A DNA stretch of 64,000 nucleotides, taken from contig NC_014376.1 in assembly GCF_000144625.1 (NCBI RefSeq), positions 3,682,501-3,746,500 on the forward strand, in the 5' to 3' direction. A model generated the notes under the pieces. It did no database searches. It was not told the origin of the DNA and was given only the letters and a program-made list of their open reading frames with translations. Within the stretch, counting starts at the first letter, position 1. Each line of letters starts with the position of its first letter. The translations under genes were made by a program, and so were the position numbers. The stretch comes from [Clostridium] saccharolyticum WM1. GTDB lineage: Bacteria; Bacillota; Clostridia; Lachnospirales; Lachnospiraceae. This document shows, one piece after another, positions 8,381-17,494 of the stretch.

Positions 8381-9788
8381 CAACTGAATTTTTCCTTTCA
8401 TGGATTTTGGGAAATACCTCTACCGGAGAGGACGGTCCGCCCCCTGCCTGAAGATAGATGTTGTCCGCCCGAAAGTGGTGCCGGTCAAGAATATTCTTAA
8501 TACCCTTATGGATATCAGCTTCTGACTTTTGCATTTTTTCCGGGTAATAAAGCTGAAGGGTTGCCGCATTGTCCCCATATAAAAGCAGCAGCTTAAACTG
8601 CCCCAATTCCCTGATATCGAACTTAACGAAAATTCTGGCCGTATGCTTTGCTCCGGCCTGGGTACTGCTGCCCTCCTCATCAGGATCGATCCACATCTCG
8701 GAAAACAGTTTCCGTCCGTCTACATTCATAGGGAATGCCAGATGTATAAGAGGCATATAAACACTTTCATTCAAAACCATGGATTGGAGTATGTTCTGGA
8801 ACATCTGCTTATTCTCCAGGCCTGCGTCCCCATTGACACCGGCTTTCAGAAAATCAATAAACTTATCCGCCCATTGGTTTTTCCCTGCTGCCTGCTCCAT
8901 ATCCACCTGATGAAGCAGTTCGCCGAACTGTTCCATCGTCATGGATCCAAAGAATTTACGGAATCCCTGATAGCCCGTCAGCCTGGAAAAGGACTGCAAA
9001 ACCTCTCCCCTGTCCCCATTTTCATATCTGGCTATCAGTACCGTTAACAGGGATATTTTATCCCGTATGGTGCCCATATCGTGATTCATGGCAATGTAAC
9101 GGCCCAGAAAGGGAAGGAGCTTTTCCTTTAAGAGCGCACTGTTTGGAGAGGTCTGCCCTTCAGGCGCTGATAAGTCCAGTTCCTTTAAGAAAGACTCAAT
9201 CTGCTCTCTCGTCTGCTTGAATACATATGCCTCCATATCCTTCACTGTATTAAATATATCATGAAGTATGTGTTTTCCGGAAGACATATCATTGAATTTT
9301 CTAATAAAATTTAAAACTTCTGCTTTTAGATCCACAGATGTTGTTTCCGCCATCACTTGACGGAGCTGGTCAAAAATACCTCCGTTAAAGCGGACAGCTG
9401 ATTCCGTCTGTTCCTTTATAAAGGGCAGGATCTCTTCTGCCTGCATCTGGGTTGCCTCAAAAAAGGAAGCAATCTTCTGTGCAGCTTCCTCTCCCATAAT
9501 TCCACCTGTCAGTACTTCTTCTCCCTGAAAAAAGATATCGGCAAATATTTTGGAAAGATCCGGTATGTTTTTTACCAGGTTGAGAAACGCGCCGAAATTT
9601 GATCCATACTGGAATGCCAGCTGCTGATCCCCGGTTCCTCCGGAATCCGTGCGGTTATCCCCTCTCATGACTTTTGAAGGGTCTATCGGATTCTGGATAT
9701 GGATTCCCTGTCCGGCCTGGGGGTTGTTTTTTATCGTCGAATTATCGTAACCGGAAAGCGGTGTTGTAACTTTCAAAATATCTGCCAT
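8367..9788 (-). CDS. FliK-like C-terminal protein (YlqG-like)
   Basis: The 473-residue protein starts MADILKVTTPLSG at 9788, six bases after GGAGG. The long middle part is mostly helical and unrecognised. The last ~100 residues (FDIRELGQFKLLLLYGDN onward) resemble the C-terminal domain of FliK, which in the flagellum senses hook length and contacts FlhB. The next gene encodes an isolated FlhB C-terminal homologue and overlaps it by 14 bases, reproducing the ylqG-ylqH pair of Bacillus. This suggests a parallel FliK/FlhB-C module, but no function is established. It differs from the true FliK at 46908-48182, which carries the LEPHNLGKIRI motif. Confidence 0.6.
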   Translation of the reverse strand: MADILKVTTPLSGYDNSTIKNNPQAGQGIHIQNPIDPSKVMRGDNRTDSGGTGDQQLAFQYGSNFGAFLNLVKNIPDLSKIFADIFFQGEEVLTGGIMGEEAAQKIASFFEATQMQAEEILPFIKEQTESAVRFNGGIFDQLRQVMAETTSVDLKAEVLNFIRKFNDMSSGKHILHDIFNTVKDMEAYVFKQTREQIESFLKELDLSAPEGQTSPNSALLKEKLLPFLGRYIAMNHDMGTIRDKISLLTVLIARYENGDRGEVLQSFSRLTGYQGFRKFFGSMTMEQFGELLHQVDMEQAAGKNQWADKFIDFLKAGVNGDAGLENKQMFQNILQSMVLNESVYMPLIHLAFPMNVDGRKLFSEMWIDPDEEGSSTQAGAKHTARIFVKFDIRELGQFKLLLLYGDNAATLQLYYPEKMQKSEADIHKGIKNILDRHHFRADNIYLQAGGGPSSPVEVFPKIHERKNSVDVRI

Positions 9789-9848
9789 ACTATGCCTCCA
9801 TTTATCTGGTATTTTACATATTTTTTCCAAAGGTTATTTAATTTACTA

Positions 9849-9875
9849 TTATTTTTTATCCAACCATACCGATAA
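9849..9875 (+). promoter_or_regulatory. weak candidate sigma-28 promoter for cheA
   Basis: ACCGATAA at 9868-9875 differs by one base from the sigma-28 -10 consensus and lies 40 bases before the cheA start. The base pattern 15 bases upstream (TTAT) is a poor -35. The region is also the divergent upstream DNA of the FliK-like operon, for which I see no clear promoter. Confidence 0.33.
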
Positions 9876-9914
9876 ATAGATATATACTAAACTAAACAAG
9901 GCGGTGTAAATATT

Positions 9915-12053
9915 ATGGATAACGGCATGGAAAATATGCTTGATATGTATCTCTTTGAAACCAATTCTCTTCTGGAGCAACTGGATGAACTGCTGATAGA
10001 AGCCGAAAAGGCTGGAGATTTTACGGTGGATGATGTGAACGAAATCTTTCGTATCATGCACACCGTCAAGGGTTCTTCCGCTATGATGGAGTTCACTTCC
10101 CTGATGCAGATCGCCCACCACATTGAAGATCTATTCTTTTTTATCCGTGAGAACGGTCTGGAATCTCTTGACATTTCTCACAAAAGCACCCTTTTTGACT
10201 TAATGTTCCGTTCTACCGATATGCTTCGTGCTGAAGTATCAAAAGTAGAAAACAATGAACCACTTAGTGATAATGTCGACCATCTGACTCAGGAAATTAA
10301 TAGTTTCCTGAAAAAAATCAGTAAGGATAATAACGAAACCGGGAATAAGGAAAAAAGCGTGAAGGCTCCTGAGCCGCAGGAAGCACAAACGCCCGCTGCC
10401 GCCCCGGCCCCTGCAGCTCCTGCAGTCAACCTGGAAGAAATTCGGATGGAGCTGGCGGACTGTCCCGATGACAAGGCTCCATTTTTCCTGAGGATCTTCT
10501 ATGACGAAGGCTGCGGGATGGAAAACCTTCGTGCATTTATGCTGATAAGCTCGTTAAAAGAATCCGGGCTGGAATTCGGTTTTTATCCGAAGGATGTGGA
10601 GACCAACAGCCAAACCTGCGGAATCATTGTTGAAAAGGGCTTTTTCTTAACCTTTGGCAGCCGCAAGGATGCAGATATGGCAATCTCCCAGATCAATAAC
10701 CTAAACAATATCCGCTCCTATGAGCTTATTGAAAATGTGCACGCAGCAACTTCCAAAACTGCAGAAACCCAGAACGTGCAGGCATCTTCTACCGCAGCTG
10801 ACCATGAAAACACCGCAGCTGCAAACACTCCTGCCGCCAGTGCCGGACACCAGATGCCCAGCAAGCAGAACTTAATCAGCGTGAACTTAACAAAACTGGA
10901 TAATCTGGTTGCCATTGTAGGGGAAATCGTCATTACGGAATCCATGGTGACCTCCTCTCCGGAGATCCAGAATCTGAAAAACTTAGACAGCTTTTTAAAA
11001 GCTACGAGACAGCTCCGCAAACTGACCGATGACCTTCAGGATATTGTCATGTCCCTGCGCATGGTGCCGATATCCGGCGTATTCCAGAAAATGAACCGGA
11101 TCGTCCGGGATATGAAGCAAAAGCTTAAAAAGGATGTGCGCCTGACCATCATCGGTGAGAACACTGAAGTGGATAAATCCATTGTGGACAGCATCGGCGA
11201 TCCCATCATGCATATTGTCCGCAACTCCATGGATCATGGAATTGAAGAAACTGCCGAAGAACGGATTGCCGCCGGAAAAAATCCTCAGGGAGAGCTGATT
11301 CTTTCCGCAAGCCATACGACCAACGAAGTGATCATTTCCATCAGCGATGACGGGCGTGGAGTCAACCCTGCGGGAGTTCTGGCAAAAGCAAAGAAAAACG
11401 GCATTCTTACAAAGCCTGAAAGCGAATACACTCATAAAGAAATCCTGGCCCTCCTGCTTGCTCCCGGTTTTTCCACCAACGAAGTGGTAACTGAATTTTC
11501 CGGACGCGGAGTCGGCATGGATGTGGTGAAGAAAAACGTGGAGAACATCGGCGGTACCATCACCATTACCAGCGAATTAGGAAAAGGAATGTGCACCACC
11601 TTAAAAATCCCTCTTACCATGGCTATTGTGGATGGTATGGAAATCGCAGTGGGAAAATCCGTCTTTACGATCCCCATTGCCAATATCCGCCAGTCCTTTA
11701 AGGTGAAGAACGAAGAGGTGATCTATGATACAGAGGGCAATGAGATCATCAAATGCATGAACCAGTTCTACCCCATTATCCGAATTCACAGGCTCTACAA
11801 CATTGAAACGGAAATCACCAGCATTGAGGATGGAATCCTTGTATGGGTGGAATCCGGAGACAAGTCCTATTGCCTTTTTGTAGATGACCTTCTGGGAGAA
11901 CAGCAGGTGGTTGTAAAACCTCTTCCTGTTTACTTAAACAGCTTCAATATCAAGGATTCTGGAATCAGCGGATGTACCATATTGGGCGACGGCAATATCA
12001 GCATCATATTAGACGTTTTAAATCTGTATGCTGCAGCACATAATCAATACTAA
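9915..12053 (+). CDS. cheA: chemotaxis histidine kinase CheA
   Basis: The 712-residue kinase has the full CheA order: P1 phosphotransfer domain with His49 in MHTVKGSSAMM, an Ala/Pro-rich linker near 150-175, a P2-like response-regulator docking region (about 175-275), P3 dimerisation helices, the P4 ATPase (N box HIVRNSMDHGIE, then DDGRGV and GRGVGMDVV) and a C-terminal CheW-like P5 domain. It autophosphorylates under receptor control and passes phosphate to CheY, CheB and CheV. It starts after AAGGCGGTG. cheW and cheR follow closely, forming a small operon. It is not inside the large fla/che operon, unlike the Bacillus arrangement. Confidence 0.96.
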   Translation: MDNGMENMLDMYLFETNSLLEQLDELLIEAEKAGDFTVDDVNEIFRIMHTVKGSSAMMEFTSLMQIAHHIEDLFFFIRENGLESLDISHKSTLFDLMFRSTDMLRAEVSKVENNEPLSDNVDHLTQEINSFLKKISKDNNETGNKEKSVKAPEPQEAQTPAAAPAPAAPAVNLEEIRMELADCPDDKAPFFLRIFYDEGCGMENLRAFMLISSLKESGLEFGFYPKDVETNSQTCGIIVEKGFFLTFGSRKDADMAISQINNLNNIRSYELIENVHAATSKTAETQNVQASSTAADHENTAAANTPAASAGHQMPSKQNLISVNLTKLDNLVAIVGEIVITESMVTSSPEIQNLKNLDSFLKATRQLRKLTDDLQDIVMSLRMVPISGVFQKMNRIVRDMKQKLKKDVRLTIIGENTEVDKSIVDSIGDPIMHIVRNSMDHGIEETAEERIAAGKNPQGELILSASHTTNEVIISISDDGRGVNPAGVLAKAKKNGILTKPESEYTHKEILALLLAPGFSTNEVVTEFSGRGVGMDVVKKNVENIGGTITITSELGKGMCTTLKIPLTMAIVDGMEIAVGKSVFTIPIANIRQSFKVKNEEVIYDTEGNEIIKCMNQFYPIIRIHRLYNIETEITSIEDGILVWVESGDKSYCLFVDDLLGEQQVVVKPLPVYLNSFNIKDSGISGCTILGDGNISIILDVLNLYAAAHNQY

Positions 12054-12075
12054 TTTGGGAATTGGAGGAATACAA

Positions 12076-12573
12076 ATGTCAGCAGAGAATACAAAAACAG
12101 CCATGTCTGGTGCAGATAATTATGCAGACGAAGATTTTATTTCCGGCGGGACAGAAACCATGGAACGGTACCTGACCTTTCGCACCGATAACCTGATTTT
12201 TGGTGTAAGCACCAATTATATCATTGAGATCATTACCAACCATGCGATCACCCCCATGCCCATGATGCCGGGCTATGTAAAGGGAATCATCAACTTAAGA
12301 GGTCAGATCGTACCGATCATCGACATCCGTTTAAGACTTGGCAAACCAGCCATTGAATACACCAACACCACCTGCGTCATCGTTCTGAATGTGGATTCGG
12401 TATTTATCGGAGTCATCGTGGATGCCGTTGACCAGGTTCTTGACATAGACTATTCCAGCATTTCCCCTGTTCCTGCCAATAACCGGGAAGAGCTGGTAAG
12501 CGGTATGATCTCCCTGCCGGACAATCACGTTGTCCTGCTTCTGGATTGTGAAACTTTAGTTAATAACTCATAA
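12076..12573 (+). CDS. cheW: chemotaxis coupling protein CheW
   Basis: The protein (165 residues) has a CheW domain with the GIINLRGQIVPIIDIRLRLG core. It links CheA to chemoreceptors. The ATG at 12076 is chosen because TTGGAGGA lies just before it; a longer frame reaching back into cheA has no site. It follows cheA by 22 bases and precedes cheR by 13. Confidence 0.95.
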   Translation: MSAENTKTAMSGADNYADEDFISGGTETMERYLTFRTDNLIFGVSTNYIIEIITNHAITPMPMMPGYVKGIINLRGQIVPIIDIRLRLGKPAIEYTNTTCVIVLNVDSVFIGVIVDAVDQVLDIDYSSISPVPANNREELVSGMISLPDNHVVLLLDCETLVNNS

Positions 12574-12586
12574 AGGACGGCTTTTT

Positions 12587-13399
12587 ATGCTAACACTTTC
12601 GCAGCAAGACTTTACGCGGCTGGTTCAGTTCGTGAAAAAAAATTATGGAATTGATCTGTCTAAAAAGATGCAGCTGATTATGGGGCGGTTGTCAAATACC
12701 ATCATATCCCTGGGATACACTTCCTTTACGGATTACATCGACCATATCATCTCATCCAAGAACCCGGCCGACTTAGAAGTCATGTTAAACAAGCTTACAA
12801 CGAATTACACCTATTTTATGAGGGAGGAAGCTCATTTTAATTTTTTCCGTGACACCATACTCCCTTATCTGCTAAACACAAAGAAAAATAAGGTTTTAAG
12901 CATATGGAGCGCCGGCTGCTCTTCCGGAGAGGAGCCTTATACAATTTCAATGATCATCAAGGAAACCCTGGGGGCGCAAGCCGCCCTCTGGGATACCCGG
13001 GTCCTGGCTACCGACATCTCCCAGAATGCTTTAAAGGCTGCAAGGGAAGCGGTCTATGATGAAGACTCCCTTAAAAATCTGTCTTCTGCCTGGAAATCCA
13101 AATATTTTGTTAAAACCTCGGAACAGGGTGTCTATTCCGTAGCCCCTGCAATAAAATCAAACGTAATTTTCCAAACCTTCAATCTGATGGACCCCATTCA
13201 CTTCCGGCTAAAATTTGACGTAATTTTTTGCAGAAATGTAATGATTTATTTTGACCAGGGCACCAAGGATGCCTTGATTCAGCGTTTTTATGATGCAACC
13301 GCGCCGGGAGGCTATCTTCTCATTGGACATTCAGAAACGATAAATAAGGAGAAAACACCTTATAAATACTTAATGCCCGCAACATACCGAAAAGAATAA
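12587..13399 (+). CDS. cheR: chemotaxis protein methyltransferase CheR
   Basis: The 270-residue protein has the N-terminal CheR helical domain (1-75) and the SAM-dependent methyltransferase domain, with WSAGCSSGEEPYTI (SAM motif I), LATDIS and FCRNVMIYF. It methylates glutamates of chemoreceptors. It is the third gene of the cheA operon. Its stop codon overlaps the left arm of a long inverted repeat that likely ends the transcript. Confidence 0.96.
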   Translation: MLTLSQQDFTRLVQFVKKNYGIDLSKKMQLIMGRLSNTIISLGYTSFTDYIDHIISSKNPADLEVMLNKLTTNYTYFMREEAHFNFFRDTILPYLLNTKKNKVLSIWSAGCSSGEEPYTISMIIKETLGAQAALWDTRVLATDISQNALKAAREAVYDEDSLKNLSSAWKSKYFVKTSEQGVYSVAPAIKSNVIFQTFNLMDPIHFRLKFDVIFCRNVMIYFDQGTKDALIQRFYDATAPGGYLLIGHSETINKEKTPYKYLMPATYRKE

Positions 13400-13468
13400 T
13401 CTGTGTAATATAAAATCTATTTGCCGGCAATTAAACTTTCCGCAAATGGATTTTATATTACACAGATT
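13398..13468 (+). repeat. 27-bp perfect inverted repeat between cheR and cheB
   Basis: The arms are 13398-13424 and 13442-13468 and the loop is 17 bases. All 27 pairs form in RNA, with one U-G pair. The arms are AT-rich and no uridine tract follows directly, so it may act as a terminator, an mRNA 3' end stabiliser, or be the remnant of a small repeated element. Confidence 0.85.
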
Positions 13469-13500
13469 TATAATTAAATATCAGGAATATGTAAACCCTT

Positions 13501-13530
13501 TTTACATCTGCCTGTATGCGTTTTTATGAT
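13501..13530 (+). promoter_or_regulatory. sigma-A promoter for cheB
   Basis: TTTACA (13501-13506), an 18-base spacer and TATGAT (13525-13530) lie just before cheB. Transcription would start near 13537, leaving a leader of only about 15 bases that still contains TGGAG. This makes cheB partly independent of cheA-cheW-cheR. Confidence 0.55.
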
Positions 13531-13551
13531 CCGCATAGAATGGAGTAGATT

Positions 13552-14595
13552 ATGAACGAAAAAATCCGAGTTTTTGTAGTAGATGATTCCCTGCTGTTTC
13601 GCAAGGTGCTGATTGATAACCTATCCCAAAATCCCAATATTGAAGTTGTTGGATATGCCATTGATGCCTTTGATGCCGAACGAAAAATACCGGTCATAAA
13701 GCCTGATGTGGTTACAGTGGATGTGGAAATGCCACGGTTAAACGGCATTGACTTTGTAAAAAAGCTTTTGCCCAATTATCCGGTTCCCGTTATTCTGGTA
13801 TCCTCCCTTAATTTAAATGTATTTGAAGCCCTTTCTGCCGGAGCTGTGGATTTTGTCAGAAAGCCCGATATGTCAGCCAGCAACACTGCCAGTACCTTTA
13901 TCAATACATTAATAAGCAAAATATTCATCGCCTCCCGGGCCAGAATCAGGGTGCCTGGGGTGCCTTCTCCCATAGTTTCCCAAAAGCCGGTTGGTACCGG
14001 GAGACCATTCAGCCTTAATGCCGGCAATACGGTGATTGCCATAGGCGCTTCTACCGGCGGAACAGAAGCTACGCTCCAGGTCTTAAAGAACCTTCCACCG
14101 GATACTCCCGGCATTGTGGTCACCCAGCATATGCCGGAAGGCTTTACAAAAATGTATGCAGACCGCTTAAACCACTTATGCCAGATGAACGTAAAAGAAG
14201 CCCAAACCGGGGATGTGGTGGAAAGAGGTCAGGTACTTATCGCCCCGGGAGACTTGCAAATGAAAGTAATCCGCTCGGGAAGCCGCTACACCGTAAGCTG
14301 CTTTTCCGGGGAAAAGGTCAGCGGACACCGTCCTTCTGTTGATGTTCTTTTTCAATCCGTGGCCGATGCGGCGGGAGCATCTTCTGTTGGGATCATCATG
14401 ACCGGCATGGGAAGAGACGGTGCGGACGGACTCCTCAAAATGAAGAAAAAGGGCGCCTTTACCATCGGTCAGGATGCGGAAAGCTGCGTTGTCTATGGAA
14501 TGCCCATGGTGGCCTATAATATCGGAGCCGTTACCGTTCAGACTGCCTGCTCCAATATTTCCAATGTACTGTTAAAGCATTTATATACGCTTTAA
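13552..14595 (+). CDS. cheB: chemotaxis methylesterase/deamidase CheB
   Basis: The 347-residue protein combines a receiver domain (phosphoacceptor D57 in TVDVEMPRLNG) with a CheB methylesterase domain. The catalytic triad is visible: Ser167 in IGASTGGTEA, His193 in TQHMPEGFT and Asp289 in MTGMGRDGADG. It removes methyl groups from receptors and deamidates glutamines after phosphorylation by CheA. TGGAG lies ahead of the ATG. Confidence 0.96.
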   Translation: MNEKIRVFVVDDSLLFRKVLIDNLSQNPNIEVVGYAIDAFDAERKIPVIKPDVVTVDVEMPRLNGIDFVKKLLPNYPVPVILVSSLNLNVFEALSAGAVDFVRKPDMSASNTASTFINTLISKIFIASRARIRVPGVPSPIVSQKPVGTGRPFSLNAGNTVIAIGASTGGTEATLQVLKNLPPDTPGIVVTQHMPEGFTKMYADRLNHLCQMNVKEAQTGDVVERGQVLIAPGDLQMKVIRSGSRYTVSCFSGEKVSGHRPSVDVLFQSVADAAGASSVGIIMTGMGRDGADGLLKMKKKGAFTIGQDAESCVVYGMPMVAYNIGAVTVQTACSNISNVLLKHLYTL

Positions 14596-14619
14596 TTTAA
14601 GAAATTACACATTACAAAG

Positions 14620-14646
14620 TTAATATTTTTTTCAAACTGACGATAT
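14620..14646 (+). promoter_or_regulatory. candidate sigma-28 promoter for the flgM operon
   Basis: GACGATAT at 14639-14646 has two mismatches to GCCGATAA, and TTAA lies 15 bases upstream. The spacing is right for sigma-28 and late operons starting with flgM usually carry such a promoter, but the match is modest. Confidence 0.38.
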
Positions 14647-14702
14647 TATAAATGTAGCAAAGAAACAGCTGCATTTTTCAGCTCTCAGAAAGGAGTAAAT
14701 CC

Positions 14703-15026
14703 ATGCGTATTTCATCGAACTTTTTCAATACGCTGTATAATACATCCATGATACGACAAAATCAGGATCAGACCGGAACCAATGCTTCAGAATCTGCAAA
14801 AAACAAGTATGATGAAATCACCATTCGTTCTGCTTCTTTGGAGACAATGGATTCTAAGTTTGCAGCCGAAATCAAAAATCTTCTCATGAAAGAAGTGAAG
14901 CAGCCCTCTTCCGGAGATAAGCTGGACAGCTTAAAGAAAAGAATCGAAGATGGAACTTACCAGGTAGATGCCAATAAGATTGCTGAAAAGATTCTTTTAT
15001 ACAAAGGAGCAGATTTCCATGAATGA
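14703..15026 (+). CDS. flgM: anti-sigma-28 factor FlgM
   Basis: The 107-residue protein has the FlgM layout: a variable, disordered N-terminus and a C-terminal helical region (SLKKRIEDGTYQVDANKIAEKIL) that binds sigma-28; it is written here as two parts, SLKKRIEDGTYQ and VDANKIAEKIL. It holds FliA inactive until the hook is complete and it is exported. It is first in the late operon flgM-flgN-flgK-flgL, and AAAGGAG precedes the start. Confidence 0.92.
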   Translation: MRISSNFFNTLYNTSMIRQNQDQTGTNASESAKNKYDEITIRSASLETMDSKFAAEIKNLLMKEVKQPSSGDKLDSLKKRIEDGTYQVDANKIAEKILLYKGADFHE

Positions 15027-15444
15027 CTTTATTGCTGTTATTGAGGATATGATCCAACTGTTTCAGGAACTGATTCACATTGAGCAATCAAAGCTGGAGG
15101 CTGCGGCAAAAAACAGGATTACTCATGTGGAAGAATGTATGAATCAGGAGCAGGCCGCCATTTTAAAGCTAAGAGGCCTTGATAAAAAACGGGAAACCTG
15201 CCAGGAACAGCTTGGCTATAAAAACGATACCTTTCAGCAGATCCTGTTAAAAACTTCAGGTGCGGAGCATAACCAGCTAAAGCAGTTGTTTGATTCACTC
15301 ACTTACGAGGTGCGGCTGTTTCAGGAAACCAATGAAAGCGCCCGCTCCATGATTGAAATAAATCTTCATATGATAAACAAAGAACTTAACAATTCCCAAA
15401 AGGTAAAAACAAAAGATAAAGCGAAATGGGAGGGACTATTATGA
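15019..15444 (+). CDS. flgN: FlgN export chaperone for hook-associated proteins
   Basis: The protein (141 residues) is helical throughout, with FlgN/YvyG size and position between flgM and flgK. FlgN binds FlgK and FlgL before export. The start at 15019 is set by AAAGGAG; it overlaps the end of flgM by eight bases, and its TGA overlaps the flgK ATG. Confidence 0.82.
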   Translation: MNDFIAVIEDMIQLFQELIHIEQSKLEAAAKNRITHVEECMNQEQAAILKLRGLDKKRETCQEQLGYKNDTFQQILLKTSGAEHNQLKQLFDSLTYEVRLFQETNESARSMIEINLHMINKELNNSQKVKTKDKAKWEGLL

Positions 15445-17483
15445 CACGATCCACTTTCTCCGGTTTTACTATCGCCCAGCTTGCCATGAGTGCCAGCCAG
15501 CGTGCTCTTGATGTAACCGGACAAAATATAGCAAACATTAACACAAAAGGTTACACCAAGCAGCAGCTGGATCTTGTAAGCCTAAATTTAAGAGGCGGCG
15601 AAGTGGTAAGCACCGGCCCTGCTTCTAAAATCGGCTACGGTGTTGAAATCACAGGAATCTCCCAGATACGTGATCCTTTTCTTGATGTCCAGTACCGCAA
15701 CCAGATCGCCAAGGTAGGTACTGCCGATGCTCACCAGGGAACCCTGGATCAGCTGGCAGATATTTTTGACGAAACAGATAAAGATGCTTTGAAGAAAGCC
15801 CTCAGTGATTTAAGCAGCAGCCTGGACAAGCTGTCCTCTAACGCAAATAACGGCGAATTTGACAGCATCGTTCGTTCCAGATGTCAGGTTCTGCTTAATT
15901 ATATCCATCAGAAATCATCAGAGTTAACCAGCGTCCGGGAGGAAACCATCAGTGGTCTGGAAAAAACAGATATTCCAACAGTAAACGGTCTTCTTTCCGA
16001 CATTGGGGAATTAAATGACGCCATCTGGAAAAGCCAGGTTCTCGGCAATCCTGCCCTCGAGCTTCAGGATCAAAGGAATTTGAAGCTGGATGAACTGGCC
16101 TCCTATCTTCCCATCAGTGTTTCCTATAAGGAAGTGACCATATCCAGTGATACCAGGCTTAGTTATCCGGTTGTGAAATTCATCGGCTCGGACGGTATGA
16201 CCTATAATCTTACCGCAGGCGAGCACGGGGAAAATACTGCTTCTCTTTCCTCTGAGCGGAACAAAGGTATAGACGGAAATTATAATGGACATATTTCAAT
16301 TTCTCTTATTCCTGCCAGTGATTTTCCTTCCAATACTGATGTCTCTCCTTTAAAAACGGATATTACCGGTTATCTGAAGGAAGGATCTTTAAAAGGCCTG
16401 GTAGATGTATTAAATAAGTCCGGTGAGCTGGATAATCCGGCGACTGATTACAGAGGAATCGGCTATTATGAAAAATCCTTTGATGCCTTTGTACAGACCT
16501 TTGCCGAGACATTCAACAAGCTGAACACAAATACGTTCCCTTACACGGGCGTAACCGGCGTTCCTGCCAACGGTGTCCCCAAGGAATTGACCAGTACCGG
16601 TTCTGAAAAGGCAGAATACAGTATTAGCTTTTTAAATTCCACGGGAAATTTCTTAAATAAGGAAAAAATAAACATAAACGGCCAGACCTATACCTTTGGA
16701 GACGGAACAGGCGGTACTGTTGAAATCGGCCCCAGTCTTGAAGGAAGCCTGGTAAAGCTGGTAGACAAGCTGAATACTGACGCACCCAATATGACGGTAA
16801 ACGGGGCATCTACCCCAGGCTCCTGGAATTATCAGGCCAGCACTGGAAAGCTTATATGGACCAGCACAGCTCCTTTGACCGCAGGAACAGAAATTAACAG
16901 CACCAGCATTCAAGCAGGGGATGGTACAAAGTTTTCCCTTACTTATAAAGCAGATCCTCTTAATATCAAAAACTTTGATTTATTTAAGACTTCTGACGGC
17001 AGTAAGATCTTTACGGCAAGTAATATTAAAATCTCCGATGACTGGATGAACAACACCATCCATATTATTTCCTCTCACGATGAAAATGCCGGTTCAACTG
17101 CCAATGATAATATTATCCGAATGATAAAATCTCTGACCGAGGAAAGAGATTTTAAATATGAATACACTTATAAAGATAAAAACGGCATCCCTCAGACCGG
17201 AACGATTACTTACTACAACGGCAATTTCTCCCAGTGCTACTCCAACCTGGAGAATATACAGGGAATTGACAGCTCCGCTAATAAGGCAATACTGAGCAAT
17301 CATATATCGGTTCTTAAGCAGACGGCCAACAGCAAGGATGCCGTATCCGGAGTTTCCTTAGATGAAGAGGGGATCAACCTGATGCAGTTTCAAAGGTCTT
17401 ATACGGCTGCCGCACGTCTTATGACCACTCTTGATGAAGTACTGAACGTTTTAATTAACAATACAGGTATAGTCGGCAGATAG
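15441..17483 (+). CDS. flgK: hook-associated protein 1, FlgK
   Basis: The 680-residue protein has the FlgK N-terminal rod-family motif (LDVTGQNIANINTKGYTKQQ) and the C-terminal FlgK helix region (GVSLDEEGINLMQFQRSYTAAARLM; the core is LMQFQRSYTAAARLM). It joins hook and filament. At 680 residues it is longer than the Bacillus protein (about 507), the extra length lying in the middle domains. The start is fixed by GGGAGGG and the ATGA overlap with flgN. Confidence 0.94.
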   Translation: MTRSTFSGFTIAQLAMSASQRALDVTGQNIANINTKGYTKQQLDLVSLNLRGGEVVSTGPASKIGYGVEITGISQIRDPFLDVQYRNQIAKVGTADAHQGTLDQLADIFDETDKDALKKALSDLSSSLDKLSSNANNGEFDSIVRSRCQVLLNYIHQKSSELTSVREETISGLEKTDIPTVNGLLSDIGELNDAIWKSQVLGNPALELQDQRNLKLDELASYLPISVSYKEVTISSDTRLSYPVVKFIGSDGMTYNLTAGEHGENTASLSSERNKGIDGNYNGHISISLIPASDFPSNTDVSPLKTDITGYLKEGSLKGLVDVLNKSGELDNPATDYRGIGYYEKSFDAFVQTFAETFNKLNTNTFPYTGVTGVPANGVPKELTSTGSEKAEYSISFLNSTGNFLNKEKININGQTYTFGDGTGGTVEIGPSLEGSLVKLVDKLNTDAPNMTVNGASTPGSWNYQASTGKLIWTSTAPLTAGTEINSTSIQAGDGTKFSLTYKADPLNIKNFDLFKTSDGSKIFTASNIKISDDWMNNTIHIISSHDENAGSTANDNIIRMIKSLTEERDFKYEYTYKDKNGIPQTGTITYYNGNFSQCYSNLENIQGIDSSANKAILSNHISVLKQTANSKDAVSGVSLDEEGINLMQFQRSYTAAARLMTTLDEVLNVLINNTGIVGR

Positions 17484-17494
17484 GAGGGATAAAA

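Noticed and set aside
13398..13468. Insertion-sequence terminal repeat
   Set aside because: There is no transposase and the arms are only 17 bases apart.
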